Positions 1-8,966 of a stretch of DNA of 64,000 nt are shown piece after piece. Location: contig NC_134096.1 of assembly GCF_000715075.1 (NCBI RefSeq), positions 41,117,804 to 41,181,803 on the forward strand, read 5' to 3'. The stretch is from Nicotiana tabacum (Eukaryota; Streptophyta; Magnoliopsida; Solanales; Solanaceae). Each line of letters begins with the position of its first letter. Positions within the stretch are counted from its first letter, which is position 1. The notes beneath the pieces were generated by a model that did not search any database, was not told the DNA's origin, and saw only the letters and a list, made by a program, of their open reading frames with translations. Made by a program: the position numbers and the translations under genes.

Positions 1-40
1 TTGACAGAATTTTTTGATGTTCTTCCCCGCCTATAATTAG
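1..40. repeat. Fragment of E4-type non-coding retroelement DNA
   Basis: The first 40 bases closely match positions 27961-28000 inside the non-coding core of element E4, sharing the word TTTTTGATGTTCTTCC. The match stops where readable integrase begins at about 41. The segment probably continues to the left of the window. It looks like a piece of E4-family DNA joined to E1 pol, comparable to the insert seen in E5 at 43203-43660. Confidence 0.5.
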
Positions 41-407
41 CCCTCTGGGCTTCTGATACTCTATCTTTACTTGCTGGAAACTAGGACACTGAGCGGCATA
101 CTCAGCAATATTCTTGTTCATATCGTTCCACCAATACACATCCTTAATGTCATGATACATCTTTATCGACCCAGGGTGAATTGAGTACCACGAATAATGT
201 GCCTCGAACATAATCCTGTCTCGTAGCCCTGCTACATCTGGAACACACAAATGACCCTTGTATCTGAGAACCCCATCTCCCTTGAGTTCTAACAACGGCT
301 TCTTTTGTTGCGGAACTCGCCTTCTCAACTCAACCAACTCTGGATCCTCGTACTGCCTTTCCTTTACTTCAGCTATGAGAGATGATTTTGCAGTATTTTG
401 GAGTACA
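41..407 (-). pseudogene. E1 pol, 3' part: RNase H-integrase linker and integrase zinc-binding region
   Basis: Read on the minus strand, this continues the E1 polyprotein from 3457 once the inserted LTR is removed. The reading frame and the 5-bp target duplication fit together. Visible motifs are the linker VKERQYEDPEL, the integrase zinc-binding histidines in YSIHPG and MYHDI, and the tryptophan pair in VYWWND. The CxxC half of the HHCC finger reads CPSFQQ, so the second cysteine has become phenylalanine. The frame ends at the left in E4-like sequence, so the catalytic core is missing or lies outside the window. It is a dead fragment of a Ty3/Gypsy chromovirus-type pol. Confidence 0.8.
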
Positions 408-619
408 ACTCCTGTAAAACCCCGAAAACTTTTGAAGTACATAAGTGTAAAGCCCGGTAAAATTTGCAAAGAAAATAATGTTTTATGGTGCCGGACTAGG
501 ATTACGTGTTTGAGGATTGTTGAAATTCTTCGCGGCGAGCTTGCTCGCCACGGCTCGGACCTTTTGGGTTGAAATGTGCACGGGAAAGTAAAGGAAAATA
601 TTTGGCGGAAAAGTGCATT

Positions 620-880
620 TCTGCGGTCCATTATGCGACCACAGAATCACTCTGCAGACCGCATAATGGCCGAAGAGTGAGGCAGTTAATTGGGTTAGTT
701 GGAAGCAATTATGCGGTCGACTATGCGACTGCATAACTGTTATGCAGTGTACTATGCGACCGCATAACAGTTATGCGGACCGCAGATTTAGGTCGATTTT
801 TGGTCATTTTGGACACCAATTATGCGACCGATATGCGGTCGGCATAACCATTATGCGGTCGCATATGCGACCGCAGAACC
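620..880. repeat. Cluster of TGCGGTC/GCATAATG words in the solo LTR
   Basis: About fifteen copies of short words built from TATGCGGTC, TATGCGACC and GCATAA occur in both orientations over 260 bases. Many pairs are self-complementary, for example TGCGGTCGCATA. This is one of several clusters of the same architecture in the window, at 8546-8688, 10724-11058, 20563-20810, 21771-21913 and 52175-52530, each with its own core word. Confidence 0.85.
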
Positions 881-2280
881 TGTTTCGGAGCTTCATTTTT
901 GGGTTTTTAAAACTCGAACCTATTTCGTTAAATACACTCTTTGGGTCATTTTTGAGGTATAATCTGATATTTTAGAGTAAGAGAGAGTGCCCTAGAGTGA
1001 GAAGGTGTTCCTCAATAATTGATTCTTTAATTCTTGCTCAAGTTTTGGAAGATTAAGGAGGGAAACTCACTAGGTCTTCATCGTAGAGGTAAGATTCTAC
1101 ACCCTAACCCTCAATTTCAAATTTTGTCTAGAAATGGGTAATGGGCAAGATAATTTATGGGCAAGCTATATTCTGGGCAAGAGGGTTGTTTATTTTACAT
1201 GCATGTGTTATCAAAGGGTGTAGAAATATTGTTGAGCTAAAAATGGTAAAGATTGGGTTGTGGGATGATGGAATCGTCCATAAAAGGACCTTGAACCTTA
1301 ATCCACACTTAGTGTTTGATAAAATGCTCAAATGAGCTGAGACCATGAATATCTTCCTAATTATGGTTCAATTTTGTTATGTATCAAATAGATTGGGATT
1401 GCTAGAATTTCCGAAACGTTGTAGTAATTTAAGGAAATCTCAATTGAGGTATGTTGGCTAAACTTTCTCTCTTGGAATTGAATTCCATAATGTTTCTGTG
1501 AGTTTCAAAGTATGGGTTGCGTATTAAAATGTGGTGGCTTGAATCGTATTTCAAATGAAAGATAGTATGCCAAATTGTGTGAGAAAATCTCAATATTCTT
1601 AAGGTTGTTAATTGCTCATATGTGTACCTAAAGTCTTGATTGGGAATGTCTTATTATTGATAACCTATAAAGATGGTTGGAAGTGAAATCAGTAAATTGG
1701 GAATATAAAGTGTGGAGAACGTGCCAATAGTGAAAGTTATACTTGTGACCAATGGTGCCAATGAAATGAAATAATGTGAGAAAGATTATGAAATGAACTT
1801 TGACTCAACTATTCCAAAATTGACTTCAACAATATAATCGGCTAAAAGTTTATGAACTCAAGTGATGCCCATATGTGATTGTTTTAGCTAATGCTATGCT
1901 TTGTAAGTAATTTTCAATGTGCTTTGTGTTATTAAATATTCGTGAGTGGAAATTGTGTATGATTTTAACTTGTACTTTGATTGCCAATTATTTTACTCCA
2001 TTTATTGGAAAGAAATCGATTGTGTTTAAAGCCTTCAATACTAATGAATTTAAAGTTGTGATTTTCGAAATATTATACTTGGTGATAATTATGATGATGA
2101 TCTATGAAAGGGAAGAAATGAAAGTGTGAAATATGAAATACGGCCATTGTGCCATGAATAAAGAGTCATATGTATGGCCAAGAGAGCCAATGAAATAATA
2201 ATGTTGTAAGTGGTTCAAAGTACGGATTAGGTGATATATGATGTGAAATGTTATGAGATATACGTATTTGTACTTTTGTT

Positions 2281-2775
2281 TCCAATGTGTTATGAAACCC
2301 TATGGACGGTCTATGAACGCGCAGGTATATTGTGTTATGAAATCCTGTGGACGATCTATAAACGCATAGGTATATTGTGTTATGAAATCTTGTGGACGGT
2401 CTATGAAACGCATAGGTACATTGTGTTATGAAATCCTGTGGACGGTCTATGAACGCATAGGTATATTGTGTTATGAAATCCTGTGCACGGTCTATGAAAC
2501 GCATTGGTACATTGTGTTATTAAATCCCGTGGACGGTCTATGAACGCATAGGTACATTATGATATGAAATCCTGTGGACGGTTTATGAACGCATAAGTAC
2601 ATTGTGTTATGAAATCCATTGTGATATGAAATCCTGTGGACGGTCTATGAAACGCATAGGTACATTGTGTATAAGAGGTATAGATGTACGGTATGAATAA
2701 ACACTATGGACGGTCTATGAAACGCATAAGTGTATAATATGATATGTGAACACTAAGGACGGTCTAATGAGACAC
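2281..2775. repeat. Tandem array, about 45-46 bp unit, 8-10 copies
   Basis: The unit holds TTGTGTTATGAAATCC followed by GTGGACGGTCTATGAACGC and ATAGGTACA. Regular copies begin near 2329, 2374, 2420, 2465, 2511 and 2556. A 17-base partial copy lies near 2601 and further copies follow at 2618, with degenerate ones to about 2775. Units alternate between 45 and 46 bases because of GAACGC versus GAAACGC. There are no unique spacers between copies. Confidence 0.92.
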
Positions 2776-3456
2776 ATTATTAATGCAGATAATAGGTGCC
2801 CCTTTTGTTGTCCTTGTTTGTACAGGTTGTTTCAATTACATTATATTATGTGTTCCACATATAGATCGTATGGGAATTCTATTTTGAAAGAGGATTTCTA
2901 GCTATACATACTAGTGTTATTCGACAGTACTAACGTCCCTTTTACCAGGGGCGCTGCATTTTTAATGGATGCAGGTGGTTCTACAACAGGTGGCATTGAT
3001 CAGTGATATCAGTACACTCCTTTCAACTGATTTGGTGAGCCCCACTTTATTTCGGGGTCATGTATCTTTTGTTTCTCATGTACTTTGTGGTTGAGGTATA
3101 GCCGAGGCCTTGTTACCGGCATTTCCATATTACTCTTCAGTTGTACTTAGAGGCTCCGTAGACAGGTTATGAGTGGTATTTGATGTTGGGAATTGGATTA
3201 GAACTGTTGGTGTTTGGCAACATTTTTTTTTCATTAAATCTATAAACTCGTACTATTTTGGAAATATTGAATGATGTTGTTAATGGGAATGAAATGGAAG
3301 CGGTTAATGAAATCTCTTCAGTGTTTGATTAACGGGGTACATCTCCTCTTTATTCACGAATGAATTTTGGTAGAATGAAATCTAATAGGATTGCTCAGTC
3401 GGGTTCACTCGGTTGAGCGTCGGTTGCGCTCCTCGGTTTTGGGGCGTGACAACTCC

Positions 3457-4555
3457 ACCATTGCCAGTGTCTACTAATCGAACCCCCAAACAAGCCAATT
3501 GATGAATCTCTCTAGTTAATTGTCTTTTTTCGGCCTCTACATGTGCCAAGCTACCCATAGATCGGCGACTTAAGGCATCTGCTACAACATTAGCTTTCCC
3601 TGGATTGTAGAGAATGTTAACATTGTAATCTTTCAATAACTCAAGCCATCGCCTCTATCGCAAATTCAACTCTTTTTGCTTGAAGATGTATTGTAGGCTT
3701 TTATGATCTGTGAACACATCAACATGAACACCATATAAATAATGCCGCTGTATCTTAAATGCATGGACAACCATAACTAATTCAAGGTCGTGGGTTGGAT
3801 AATTCCACTCATGTTTCATTAACTCCCTTGAAGCATACGCAATTACTTTCCCATGTTGCATCACGACGCATCCTAACCCGACACCTGAGGCATCAAAATA
3901 CATGGCATAACCATCTAGACCCTTTGGAAGTGCTAGAACTGGCGCTGAGGTCAACCTGTTCTTAAGCTCTTGGAAACTCTTCTCACAGGCCTCTGTCCAC
4001 TGAAACTTAGTCGCTTTCTGCGTCAAATTCGTTAATGGTGCTGAAAGAGAAGAAAAACCCTCTACGAACCTCTGGTAGTATCCTGATATGCCTAAAAAGC
4101 TACGAATCTCTGTCGGAGTGGTAGGTCTAGGCTAGGATTTCACAGCCTCAATCTTTTGAGTGTCTACCTTTATACCTCCATCGGATACAATGTTCCCCAA
4201 GAATGCTACAGACTTTAACCAGAACTCACATTTAGAAAACTTAGCATACAATTTATTATCACGGAGGGGTTTGGAGTACCGCTCATAGGTGGTCCATATG
4301 CTCATCCTCGGAATGTGAATAAACCAGAATATCATTAATAAAGACTATCATGAACAAATCTAAATATGGTCGGAATAGGCTATTCATCAAGTCCATAAAT
4401 ATGGCAGGTGTGTTCGTCAACCCAAAGGATATGACAAGGAACTCGAAGTGGCCATATCTGGTCCTGAAAGCTGTCTTGGGAATATCTTTATCCTGAACTC
4501 TAACCTGGTGGTACCCCGAGTTGTCTATCTTTCTCCTGAACTCTGACCTGACTGG
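3457..4555 (-). pseudogene. E1 pol, RT palm to RNase H and linker
   Basis: On the minus strand this encodes the later part of a Ty3/Gypsy RT followed by RNase H. RT motifs are [32 protein letters not shown] and a catalytic block that reads FINDIL where FIDDIL or YVDD is expected, so the first catalytic aspartate has become asparagine. RNase H shows [20 protein letters not shown] and [10 protein letters not shown]. Stops interrupt the frame near 3655 (CGA to TGA type) and 4132. The upstream end at about 4556 meets an inverted segment. The family normally mobilises by copying its RNA into DNA; this copy cannot. Confidence 0.88.
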
Positions 4556-5130
4556 TTGGCAGCTTGTTATGCAACAGTTGATTGTCGAGCAAAGATAGCT
4601 AGATTTCATTTTCCGGGTGAGCCCGTCCTTGAATGGGTAGGTAATATAGTGACACCCATAGGTAGGTTTATTTCTTAGCTGAAGGCGAGGAAAATGATTG
4701 CAAAAGGGTGCATTTATCATATTGTGCAAGTTAAAGTTGAAGATGCTGAGATACCTACACTTCAGTCTATTCCAGTAGTCAAAGAGTACGCAGATGTATT
4801 TCCAGATGAACTTCCAGGTATTCCTCCATAGCGAGAGATTGATTTTGGCATCGATTTGCTTCCGGGAATGTAACCAATATCCATCCCTCCGTATAGAATG
4901 GCACCTGCCGAATTGCAAGGAGTTGAAGGAGTAGTTAAAAGATTTACTGGAGAAAGGTTTCATCAGACCCAGTACCTCACCTTGTGGTGCACCGGTACTA
5001 TTTTTACGGAAGAAAGACGACTCACTAAGGATGTGTATCGATTATAGGAAACTGAACAAGGTAACTATTAAGAATAAGAATCCACTTCCAAGGATAGACG
5101 ACTTGTTTGATCAGTTGCAGGGAGCTAGAT
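4556..5130 (+). pseudogene. Inverted piece of E1 pol (protease end to RT start), now on the plus strand
   Basis: The flanking E1 sequence is minus-strand coding, but this block reads on the plus strand. In order it shows [10 protein letters not shown] and [10 protein letters not shown] (protease tail), RFIS and [11 protein letters not shown], then [22 protein letters not shown] and [19 protein letters not shown], ending at [11 protein letters not shown]. These are exactly the residues missing between the protease at 5131 and the RT at 4555. At least three stops and a frameshift are present. The block has therefore been inverted in place. An assembly artefact cannot be excluded from sequence alone. 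Confidence 0.85.
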
Positions 5131-5219
5131 TACCTACCCATTCAAGGACGGGCTCACCCAAAAAATGAAATCTAGCTATCTTTACTTGACAATCAACTGT
5201 GGCATAGCAAGCTGCCAAC
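5131..5219. repeat. Inverted duplicate partner of 4556-4649
   Basis: The stretch encoding [10 protein letters not shown] to EPVLEWVGN occurs on the minus strand here and again on the plus strand at 4556-4649. The two copies are about 90 bases long, nearly identical and inverted. They mark the ends of the inverted block. Confidence 0.85.
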
Positions 5220-5500
5220 CAGTCCATGCCCATGATAGAATCAAAATCCAACATCTCTAGATCAACTAGGTCGGCTGAGGTCTGATGACCACAAACTGAC
5301 ATCGTACATCTCGGTAAACCCGTCTAGCAATAATCGATTCTCCAACCGGTGTAGATATCGCAAAAGGATCACTTAGTATAACAGGCACTATAAGAATTTT
5401 TCCCGCGACAAATAGGGTAATACACGATAAAGTAGATCCTGGGTTTATCAAGGTATAAGCATTGAGAGAGCAAATGGTCAACATACCTGTCACAGCGTCT
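5220..5500 (-). pseudogene. E1 aspartic protease region
   Basis: This minus-strand sequence encodes a retroelement pepsin-like protease. The active-site block reads LINPGSTLSC, where the family has DPGST, so the catalytic aspartate has become asparagine. The downstream landmarks [17 protein letters not shown] and VGESIIARRVYRDV are present. A frameshift separates the two ORFs that meet at about 5266-5302. The protease would normally cut the Gag-Pol polyprotein in the virus-like particle. It follows gag directly, as is usual. Confidence 0.82.
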
Positions 5501-6355
5501 GGTGAAGACTCCTGGTCTTGTCAAGCCGCTAATGCATAACTACGATTCTAGTTACCACCTGAACTGGAACCTCTACCTTTGCTTCGACCTTTACCAGCCG
5601 AAGACTGAGACTTGCGCCCTGAAGGATGCACAGACATAGATGATCCTATTGCTAAATTCGCTGGTTGCGCCACACCCCCAGAATCTCTATTTGGGCAATC
5701 TCGCATCATATGCCCTGGATGTCCACATGTATAACAAGCATCAGAATCGTCTTGGCATTGGCCCAAGTGTCCCTTACCGTAGATGGCACAACGCGGCAGA
5801 AATGGCTATGTCTGCCCCGAACCTCATTGTTGCTGCAAACTTGACGCCTGGGAGCTCTCACCTGGTCCTGACTGATTATAACGGTCATACTTGTAACCCT
5901 GTGACTGAGGTAGCAGAGGTCTAGGTGGACGTTCGAAGTACTGGGCCTATAACTACCCTGAGACTGCTCTTGAGATTTGGCAAATCTCATCCTCTTACGC
6001 TGCCCTAACTCATTCCTCTCCGTACCCTACTGCCGATGCCTACCCCTTTCTATATTCTAGGCAAATGCCTGAATCCAGGAGATATCCATATTATCCTGTA
6101 ATGCAGCAGTGGCACATGCCTCTGTCAACTCTGGGGCCAACCCTACTATAAACCTATGGAACCTGTCCCGCATAGTAGAAACTATAGATGGTGCATATCT
6201 GGCCAATGAGTGAAAACAGAGACTATACTCTCGAACACTCATATTGCCCTGCTTGAGGGCTAGAAACTAATCGACTCGAAAATAGAGACTAGCTCAACTG
6301 CCTCTTTCTCCGTGGCATGCATGACCCGAAAGATCCTGTGATATATAAGCCTAAG
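5501..6355 (-). pseudogene. E1 gag with zinc knuckle, 5'-truncated
   Basis: The minus strand carries a Ty3/Gypsy Gag. A CCHC zinc knuckle, CYTCGHPGHMMRDC, is intact near 5706-5760, followed by a Ser/Gly/Lys-rich nucleic-acid-binding tail. Upstream is the Retrotrans_gag-like block with SVREYSLCFHSLARYAP and MRDRFHRFIVGLAPEL (6057-6242), and partial homology continues to about 6355. The frame changes several times between these blocks. No start codon, leader or LTR belonging to E1 could be found beyond 6355, so the element is cut off there. Confidence 0.78.
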
Positions 6356-6744
6356 CGTCACACTAAAGTAACCGCTATATTCAAGGCATTACGAAATTAT
6401 GGGATCCTATTCTAATTCTGCCTATAGCCCATAAGTTCCTAACTAAAAATAAAAAGCTAACTATACCCGGTTAAAACAAAACCCTTGGAAAAGAACTATA
6501 GTTTGAAGAAACACCAAGGGGGAATTGATACACTACTACAAAAGAAAATCTTTTTTTTCCGACTTTAGTCCCTCAAGAAATCCATCGAATGATATCCATC
6601 ATCGGGCCAAGTCAAAATTGATTTATACAAATAAACTACGAAACTATCTACATACAACATTCTACAAAGTATCCCCTACCCCACACTTAAATAGATGGCA
6701 TATCCCCATGTCATACAAAGTAAAGTAATGTGAGGTAAAGGAAC
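6356..6744. other. AT-rich stretch between E1 and E2, no gene seen
   Basis: This 390-base stretch joins the truncated E1 gag to the C-terminal end of the E2 extra ORF. It holds an A/T-rich, purine-run-containing sequence (GAAACACCAAGGGGG near 6510). It could be part of an Athila 3' region, but no LTR end or target duplication was found. Confidence 0.4.
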
Positions 6745-7925
6745 TTCCCTGGTGGATCAGTCTTGATCGGAGATAGTGCCAGGGTCGAGATGACATGCTC
6801 TCCCCAGCGCACGCAGCCAGCCCATGATTTTCTTTTCTGACTTTGCATTTTGGGTGGCCAAAGCATCAACTCTGGTTCCCAATTTCGTGACAGAAGTGCG
6901 CAGTCCTGCCATTTCTTATTCTAGGGCTGTCATACGCGTGCTTTGTCTGCCCTGGGATGGTCCTTCAGCCACTGCAGCTTGTTAATGTGGGGGTGAGGCA
7001 GGCTCAACCTCCTCCTACCCTTCATCACCCTCTTCCGACGCATTAGAATCGTCACTATGAGTGCCCCTAGTGCCACCGGGTCTTTCCTGATGGTCACTTT
7101 GTCTGCCCAGAACTTTGCTTCTTTCTTTACCATGTCATCCGCATTCGGGTTCTCAGGCACCCTTGATGCCCTGCACAATCTACTGATCAGAGAGGGGAAA
7201 AATAACACATACCTCTTCTGTGGTGAACGGACGAACATCTCAGACTGAATAACCTTGGACATATCGAATTTGTGGCCATTCACGAAGCACGATATCAAGG
7301 CATCTCTCGGACCATTTACCTTTGGGGTGATGTGGGATGACAGTAAGCGACGGTTGATGATGTACAACCAGCACTTTCCTTCAAAAGTGAGTGAGGAAGA
7401 GTGTAGCTTCGATCCTGGCACAACCCACACTACCTTTTTGTCAGGTGCATATATAGTTCTGAAAAACCTGTTCCATGTGATGGGTTCTCTCCTGTAAGTA
7501 TCATAGAAATCCTCCTCCCCATTGAATTCAGGCAATCGATACACTCTCCCAATGGTTTCTATCGAGGCATCCACCATCATGTGTCACACAGTGCATAATC
7601 TATCCTCATATTCGGGGTTGTTGGCATAGAACTCCCGAACAAGCATCAAGTTACCTTCCTCCGACGCTTCAAAAAAGTTGTCCAATAATCGCCTGATCAA
7701 CTCCTGATAAATATTAGGGCACTCATCCTGGAGGGATGCCCTGTCAATACCCCTTTCCGGTACAAGTTTTTTAGTGGCCTTCAAACTGAAATGGTCTTGG
7801 GCAGCTCTGGAGACAAACCTGTTACGATCAAATTGAGTTGCACTGGCCGGTGCCCGTCCCCGAGATGAGCCTCCATAACCACTTGATGAGGCCCCAGTAG
7901 CGCGTCTCTTCCTTGAAGGTGGCAT
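6745..7925 (-). pseudogene. Athila-associated extra ORF ('putative plant transposon protein' type)
   Basis: Read on the minus strand, an ATG at 7925 opens a protein with a basic, Ser/Gly-rich N-terminus (MPPSRKRRATGASSSGYGG). The conserved core follows: LVPERGIDR, EGNLMLVREFYAN, IGRVYRLPEFN, CWLYIINRRLLSS, then HKFDMSKVIQSEM. The tail is charged. An in-frame stop separates the ORF 7925-7584 from 7580-6930, and readable sequence fades out to about 6745. Proteins of this type are widespread in plant genomes and are often encoded downstream of pol in Athila-like elements. Their biochemical role is not established and I assign none. Position and strand fit E2, whose integrase ends at about 8967. 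Confidence 0.7.
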
Positions 7926-8545
7926 GTTACCTACACAATAAATACTACTATCAGTGGAGAGAGGAATATGTGTCCCAATGGCGGTTACTCAGACTTCACT
8001 CGCACAATTGGTCACAATTTATATTCAACACTCATTAGGGCAAATCAACAAACAGATAGTGTGTATATGTTCCCCCAAGTCACCTAAAGACCCAATTAGA
8101 CTACCATTCCTCACAAACCCAACAATGGCTTCCCCCAAATCAACCAATTCAAATAGCGTTCATATACCACATATAAACCACAATCCAAATTCCAGACAAA
8201 AGTACCTATGATTTTACTACCCTATATAGAAAAGGAAAAATGAAAAATACTAAGAAAGAGGAATAAAATCATGTACTTACTTAGAGATCTTGAGAAGAAC
8301 GGAGGTGGGAGAATGGTTGAGTGGAGAAGAGAAGGAAGGAGAAGAGTCTTGAGTTGAAAGGAAATTATGGGGGAAGGGAGGGGTTTGGGTACTTGAAGTT
8401 AAGGAGGAAAGAAGAGAAGTGGGGGAAGTGGGAATGGAAGTGGGTGTTGTGGGCGTTTAAGTTAGGGAAAAATAAGGGGGGATAAAATATAATTTGACTA
8501 AAAAATAAGAAGAAACTTACCTAGACACTCCCCAAATCTGCTCTC

Positions 8546-8688
8546 CAATCCGCGGTCGCGGATTCTGGGTAGAGGGGGGGCAAACATCTGCGCCCCAATC
8601 CGCAGTCCAATCCGCGGTCGCGGACGGGGGGCAGAACATAGGCCAAAATTCGCGGCCGTATCCGCGGTCCAATTCGCGGCTGCGGATC
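8546..8688. repeat. Cluster of CCGCGGTCGCGGA words in the E2 spacer
   Basis: Words such as AATCCGCGGTCGCGGA, CCGCAGTCCAATCCGCGG and TTCGCGGCTGCGGA recur about seven times in 140 bases. They are strongly self-complementary and CpG-dense. This is the only such cluster in the window that lies in element-internal DNA rather than in an LTR. Confidence 0.85.
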
Positions 8689-8838
8689 TCCTTCTCCAGC
8701 CAATTTTTGTCTTTGCCGCATTTTTACCTATTCTCGGGTTCATTTCGACCACCGAATCCTTCCGATGCGCATAATTTTGCCATGCACACTAGTAGATCGG
8801 TCAAAGTCGTTCAAAATCAATTACAACAACCAAAGTCA

Positions 8839-8960
8839 GAAAATAATGGGTTGCCTCCCAAAAAGTGCCTAAGTTAACGTCGCGGCCTGACGATTTACAA
8901 CAAACCATGGGTTGCCTCCCAGGAAGTGCCTGATTTAATGTCGCGGCACAACGCATGCTT
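8839..8960. repeat. 61-bp direct repeat with GGGTTGCCTCCC motif
   Basis: Two imperfect copies follow each other. The motif GGGTTGCCTCCC starts at 8849 and at 8910, each followed by an AAGTGCCT-like word and a GTCGCGGC word. It lies immediately downstream of the Athila integrase on the minus strand. Confidence 0.85.
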
Positions 8961-8966
8961 TCATTA

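Larger units (their letters stand above)
413..3451 (+). mobile_element. Solo LTR of a Ty3/Gypsy element, 3.0 kb, inserted in E1 pol
   Basis: The segment begins TGTAAAACCCC and ends GGGGCGTGACA, giving TG...CA ends. It is flanked by a perfect 5-bp duplication, ACTCC, at 408-412 and 3452-3456. Removing it and one duplication rejoins the E1 reading frame. No primer site, polypurine tract or pol sequence lies inside, so it is a solo LTR left by recombination between two LTRs rather than a full element. Its ends resemble Tekay/Del-type LTRs elsewhere in the window. It contains a CpG-rich word cluster (620-880) and a 45-bp tandem array (2281-2775). Short ORFs inside it look fortuitous. Confidence 0.9.
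7926..8966. other. E2 spacer between pol and the extra ORF
   Basis: This is non-coding sequence of about 1.0 kb. The part nearest the extra ORF (7926-8520) is AT-rich and would be its leader or promoter; a purine-rich stretch lies at 8290-8480. A CpG-rich word cluster (8546-8688) and a 61-bp direct repeat (8839-8960) follow. The GGGTTGCCTCCC motif just downstream of integrase is characteristic of plant Athila-type elements. Confidence 0.6.

Noticed and set aside
2281..2775. Regular repeat array as a CRISPR
   Set aside because: Units follow each other without unique spacers, and the setting is a plant LTR.
6745..7925. E2 extra ORF as a DNA-transposon transposase
   Set aside because: The 'transposon protein' family name is historical. 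No DDE transposase triad or terminal inverted repeats are visible, and position and strand fit an Athila extra ORF.
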